From Labyrinthula sp. Ha (taxonomy: Eukaryota > Sar > Bigyra > Labyrinthulida > Labyrinthulaceae), in contig JAALGZ010000003.1 in the NCBI GenBank assembly GCA_015227615.1, forward strand, positions 496,001 through 560,000: a stretch of DNA of 64,000 bases. The letters are read 5' to 3'. The translations under genes were made by a program, and so were the position numbers. The notes below the pieces were generated by a model. The model had not been told where the DNA came from and searched no databases. It worked only from the letters and a program-made list of their open reading frames with translations. This document shows positions 60,322 through 64,000 of the stretch, piece after piece (the first letter of the stretch is position 1; each line of letters opens with the position of its first letter).

Positions 60322-62272
60322 ATGACGGAAATAGAAATTAGATCGCTTGAGGGAAGAGAATTCATTAGTTATGCTCTTGCGAAGCCCAAAGGATTCACAG
60401 TTGCAGATATATTTGCTTTTACAGCTCTTAAGTACCCTAATCACCGTTGCTTGGTATACACTGGGTGTGAAAGATATAAACCTTCAAGTGTTACCTTCAC
60501 AGAACTAGATATTTTGTCAAACAAAGTTGCAAACTGGTGTTTTCATAACCTCAGTTTGGAGAAACAAGATTGCATAGCTCTATTCATGGAGAATCGTATA
60601 GAGTTTGTTGCGTTGTGGCTTGGGTTTTGTAAGGCTGGTGTTAGAGTTGCTTTTCTCAACAACACAATCAAAGGAGAACCTTTGCGTCATTCAATTAAAA
60701 TATGTTCCGCGAAATACTTGATCTATGGAAGCGAACTCTCTTCTTCGGTTTCCTTGTCGAACCCAAACATTACAACAATTGAAATATCTTCCCTCCTTGA
60801 AACAAACTCAAACCCAACTTCAAACTTAATCCAATCCTCATCCTCAACACCAATTAACCCAAGAATTCGTGAAGGCATTAAATTCTCCGACATTCTTGGA
60901 TTTATCTACACATCCGGAACAACAGGTCTTCCAAAGGCTGTAAACATTTCACACATTAAATACTTTGCATTTTCTTTTGGGTACAAGAGAGAACCGTTGT
61001 GTATAACGGATAAGGATGTAGTGTATTCTTCCGGTATGCCGTTATATCACAGTGCTGCGTGTGGTATTGGAACTGGAATGATGATAAGATATGGAAGCTG
61101 CCAAGTCATAAGAAAAAAGTTTTCATCGAAAGAATGGTTGAGTGATGTGAGAAAGTACAAGGCAACAGTGTTTCAGTATATTGGAGAGATTTGTAGATAT
61201 ATTTACAATGCAATGGAGAACGAACATGATGTTCAAAATAGTTTAAGATTTGGCTGTGGGAATGGCTTAAGTACAGATATATGGCACAAATTTCAAACTA
61301 AGTTTGAGATAGGGAGTATTTGCGAGTTTTATGGCGCGACAGAAGGGAATGGATCTTTTCGAAATGTAGTACGAGTGGATAATTTAAAGTGTGGGAATTT
61401 AGAAGGACTTGGGTGTGTAGGAAAAGTGAACAATCCAACTATTCCTTTCGAGGATGTATTTATTTCAATTATTTTAGTTTAGGGAAAACCGAAGGTTAGA
61501 TTTCTGAAATATGATGTTGATTCAGAAGAGCTAGTAAGAGATGAAGATGGAAATTTTGTAGACACCGATAAATCAGCCAATGAACCTGGTGAATGTGTAT
61601 TTCCAGAAATTGCTGGAAGATTGGGAACTTCCTTTGTGGGGTATACGAATAAATCAGCTTCCAAAAAGAAAATGATACAAAGCAAAATTTCAGTAAATGG
61701 CAAAGAAAAAACAATTACATACGTGAGGACGGGGGATCTTTTAAGTTGCGATGTCAATGGATGGGTAAAATTTGTGGACAGGATTGGTGATACATTCAGA
61801 TGGAAAGGTGAAAATGTGAGTACTTCAGAAGTTGCAGCTCAATTGGCAAAATTTATTGGTGCTGCTGAAGTTCTTGTGTATGGAGTTTCTGTACCTGGTG
61901 CGGAGGGAAGGGCCGGATGCGCAGCTGTTGTTCTCAAGGAATATAAGAATATTGGTATTTTCTTCTTGATTAACTTATTTTTAGAAGAACAGATAAATAT
62001 GCTGCACTCTTTTGCACAACAGAACCTGCCAAGTTTTGCGTGTCCTTTATTCTATAGAGTTCAAAAGAAAGCTTTTGTGACCGGGGTAGATAAATGTTTT
62101 TTTTATTATTTAGACTTTTAAACATCAAAAGTCAGTGTTGAAGAAAGAAGGTATTTATTGTGACAACTATTCAAATGATGATAAACTGTTTCACGCGAAT
62201 CTTAAGGACAAACAGTGCAGATTAGTTACAAAAGAGTATATAGAAACCGCTTTTCCTAGAATTAAGTTGTAA
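60322..62272 (+). CDS. Fatty-acid transport protein / very-long-chain acyl-CoA synthetase (SLC27-like)
   Basis: Exons are 60322-61455, 61483-61954, 61985-62085 and 62114-62272; introns are 27, 30 and 28 nt. The product is 621 aa, the usual FATP length. AMP-binding motifs are FIYTSGTTGLPKAV at about residue 195 and YGATEGNGSF at about 340. They are followed by YVRTGDLLSCDVNGWVKFVD and the FATP signature FRWKGENVSTSEV. The C-terminus TFKHQKSVLKKEGI is assembled only after splicing the last intron. The enzyme joins long or very long fatty acids to CoA using ATP, usually at ER or peroxisomal membranes, and can couple this to uptake. The 30-nt intron can be read through without a stop, so an unspliced isoform with ten extra residues is conceivable. 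The stop is 2 nt from that of convergent QNG1. Confidence 0.95.
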
Positions 62273-62274
62273 TT

Positions 62275-63354
62275 TTAGTAAAAGATACTTCTACATCGAT
62301 GAAACGTTGGTAATTCGCCCGCAGCATCCATTTCAACAGCTGTTCGCCAAAGGTAATAATCAATATCCTTTGCTAAGACTTGAATGCCTCTAGCTCTAAG
62401 TTCCTGTACAATTAACTCCCCAGCTAAAATAGTAGCTGCCCTAATCTCTATCTCATCTTCCTTACCAGAAGCGAAATAAACCTCTTCATCTATTTTTCTA
62501 ATTGTTTCAGCTGGAAAAGTCAATATTTCAAATTTCCTTAAAATCTGTGGGAGTCTGTAATCGGCAAAAATGGTGAGTTTTTCTATATCTTGGAACTTTA
62601 TTATTTCATCTGAATGAAACATGGCACAGCAAAGTTGAGGTCTTTTTGCAAACCTGATTTTCTTACCCTTATATTCAAAAGTGTCATTAAATATAGGGCA
62701 CATTTCGCAAAGAATGTTTACAAAGTTCACACATGAACCTTGACATAAAGAACTTAATGATTCAATAGGATCTTCTATGTCAGTTTTTTCTAACTTTAGG
62801 TAGAGAAAGAAAATATACGTTGAAGGGTTTCAAAGAAATCCCCTAAACTTCTTAAGCAGTTGAGTCTCTCATCTAGCATCGGGAGTTCACCAGCATCTTT
62901 ATCCGGCTTAAAAATGAGCTTAACCTAAAGTTAATGAGTGAGTTATATTACTGTCTCAAAGTTTAGAGATCTTAAGAAAGTAGGGTCAGAAAGTTTCCCT
63001 GGGTTCGTAACATCGAAATCCTTTAGTGCAGCTACGATTGCATGGGCTTCGTCATCTGCTCCAACTCGTTTACCTTCATGGGAAATGAACCAACGCTTAG
63101 TATTTGCATCCGGGAAGAAGGAAAAGTTAACTGCGTTATAGGCAAGATATATTAATCCCTAGCTTATGTTGGAATATAGAAAATACCTTCTTGGATTTTT
63201 CAACTGAAGAGTTAACTTGACTATCTTTTATTTCGGTAGAAATATCATTAGCGTGTATTCTATCACAAAATTTACGGATAGATTCTTTTCTTATAATCAC
63301 ATTCGAGTTTTCAACAGCTCTTTCTATATCCTCCAACAAGTTCTTGAAGGACAT
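62275..63354 (-). CDS. QNG1: Queuosine 5'-phosphate N-glycosylase/hydrolase (queuine salvage, former DUF2419)
   Basis: Exons are 63354-63187, 63158-62952, 62924-62819 and 62789-62275; introns are 28, 27 and 29 nt. The product is 331 aa (human about 341). Family segments in order are YNAVNFSFFPDANTKRW, GKRVGADDEAHAIVAALKD, LNFETVKLIFKPDKDAGELP, CVNFVNILCEMCPIF, FAKRPQLCCAMFH, LTIFADYRLPQILRKF, EDEIEIRAATILAGELI and the end DIDYYLWRTAVEMD to CRSIFY. The enzyme releases queuine from queuosine 5'-phosphate so that it can be reused at position 34 of certain tRNAs. Its presence implies that the organism takes up queuine rather than making it. I chose the ATG at 63354; the frame stays open upstream to about 63459 without another ATG. 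Confidence 0.92.
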
Positions 63355-63369
63355 AATTTTTAAACAAAC

Positions 63370-63386
63370 AGTGGTAATGTCATATC
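63370..63386 (-). promoter_or_regulatory. 17-nt upstream motif shared with FAP7
   Basis: Read on the minus strand this is GATATGACATTACCACT, 15 nt before the QNG1 ATG. It is identical except for one base to the word 11 nt before the FAP7 ATG (1999-2015). It may be a promoter or 5' UTR element for this gene class. Confidence 0.4.
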
Positions 63387-63459
63387 TTGATAAATTTATT
63401 GCACATGTGCTGAGCTTATCATTCAAACTAGGAAGTTGGTATAAAGGGTATCCAGACAA

Positions 63460-64000
63460 CTATAAACCAATCAAAAGATCTGATACTATGCAAGCTGAAA
63501 ATAATACCTCTTATGGCTTCTAGGCTAATATTAATTATTTAAAAAATTTTGTTAGCATTCTATTTAGGTTGATCATTGGACCCAATGGAGAACTTATACT
63601 TTTTGGTTCTTTAACCACTAACTCTGGTTCCGGTCAATGTCTCTTAAAAAAGTGCAGGACTTCATGGATTATTTTTATATAGCAACTATATACCTTAGAT
63701 TTTTTCTTGGTAATTTGTCACTAAATATTTGCCTAAATTTTTCTCGCTGATAATAATTAATATTGACAAAACCATTTTGGTTGATTAATGTCAATCAAAA
63801 CAAAACCAGAATCATTTAATAAGAATCAAACCACAAAATTATTTATTCATTATGAAAACCAAAATAATTTTCAAATAAGCAATAAAAAAATATCAAATCC
63901 AACCTCTAGGCAACTATGAGATTAGAACTAAGTTCTTGAAGTTTTATATGAAAAACCTCAAGTTACATCCCGGTATTCTAAGGCTTTGTTTCCCACCTGC
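63460..64000. other. Intergenic, repeat-bearing right edge
   Basis: No coding sequence is supported. The main content is a copy of the dispersed AT-rich repeat at 63746-63892. Confidence 0.5.
63746..63892 (-). repeat. Dispersed AT-rich repeat, copy 7 (inverted)
   Basis: The inverted form is clear: AAACCAGAATCATTTAATAA, GAATCAAACCACAAAATTAT and ACCAAAATAATTTTCAAATA align with the reverse complement of the copy at 35866. A leading arm with GGTTGATTAATGTCAATC resembles the extra arm at 55562. Confidence 0.6.

Overview
This is nuclear DNA of a protist. Thirteen protein-coding genes can be supported, one running off the left edge. Nine of them are interrupted by 21 extremely short introns of 27-33 nt. 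The introns mostly begin GTA and all end TAG. TAA, TAG and TGA are all used as stops, so the code is standard. One surface protein has a stalk of SPT/PS repeats of the kind common in diatoms, oomycetes and other stramenopiles. The metallo-beta-lactamase/cyclic-nucleotide-binding phosphodiesterase and the calcium-dependent protein kinase also fit a SAR-type protist. I infer a stramenopile or close relative, with only moderate confidence. There is no plastid, mitochondrial, bacterial or CRISPR signature.

Layout. 1-6.4 kb is densely packed: a leucine-rich-repeat protein (partial, -), a bromodomain/NET protein (+), adenylate kinase 6/Fap7 (-), an SLC38/AVT-type amino-acid transporter (+), a zinc-free quinone oxidoreductase (+) and a coiled-coil protein ending in a CaaX-like box (+). 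6.4-13.2 kb is a desert. 13.2-19.8 kb holds SEC31 (+) convergent with the phosphodiesterase (-). 19.8-31.4 kb is a desert. 31.4-34.4 kb holds an organelle- or membrane-anchored calcium-dependent kinase (+) and the SPT-stalk receptor (-). 34.4-39.5 kb is a desert with repeats. 39.5-43.4 kb holds two orphan genes. 43.4-56.4 kb is a 13-kb desert. 56.4-63.4 kb is dense again: an IQ-motif protein (+), TRM6 (-), a fatty-acid transport/very-long-chain acyl-CoA synthetase (+) and the queuosine salvage enzyme QNG1 (-). The last 0.6 kb is repeat-bearing intergenic DNA.

The genes do not form a pathway. They are housekeeping functions (COPII coat, tRNA m1A58 methylation, queuine salvage, ribosome maturation ATPase, lipid activation) mixed with signalling genes (cyclic nucleotides, calcium, chromatin reading). 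TRM6 and QNG1 both act on tRNA modification but are separated by a lipid gene. Clusters use shared divergent promoters as short as 80 bp. Convergent stops overlap, abut or lie 2 nt apart, while the clusters are separated by 5-13 kb of AT-rich DNA with a dispersed AT-rich repeat of roughly 100 bp and few other recognisable features.

The most unusual signal is the intron system: uniform length, invariant TAG acceptor, and in-frame stops in six of the seven introns whose length is a multiple of three.
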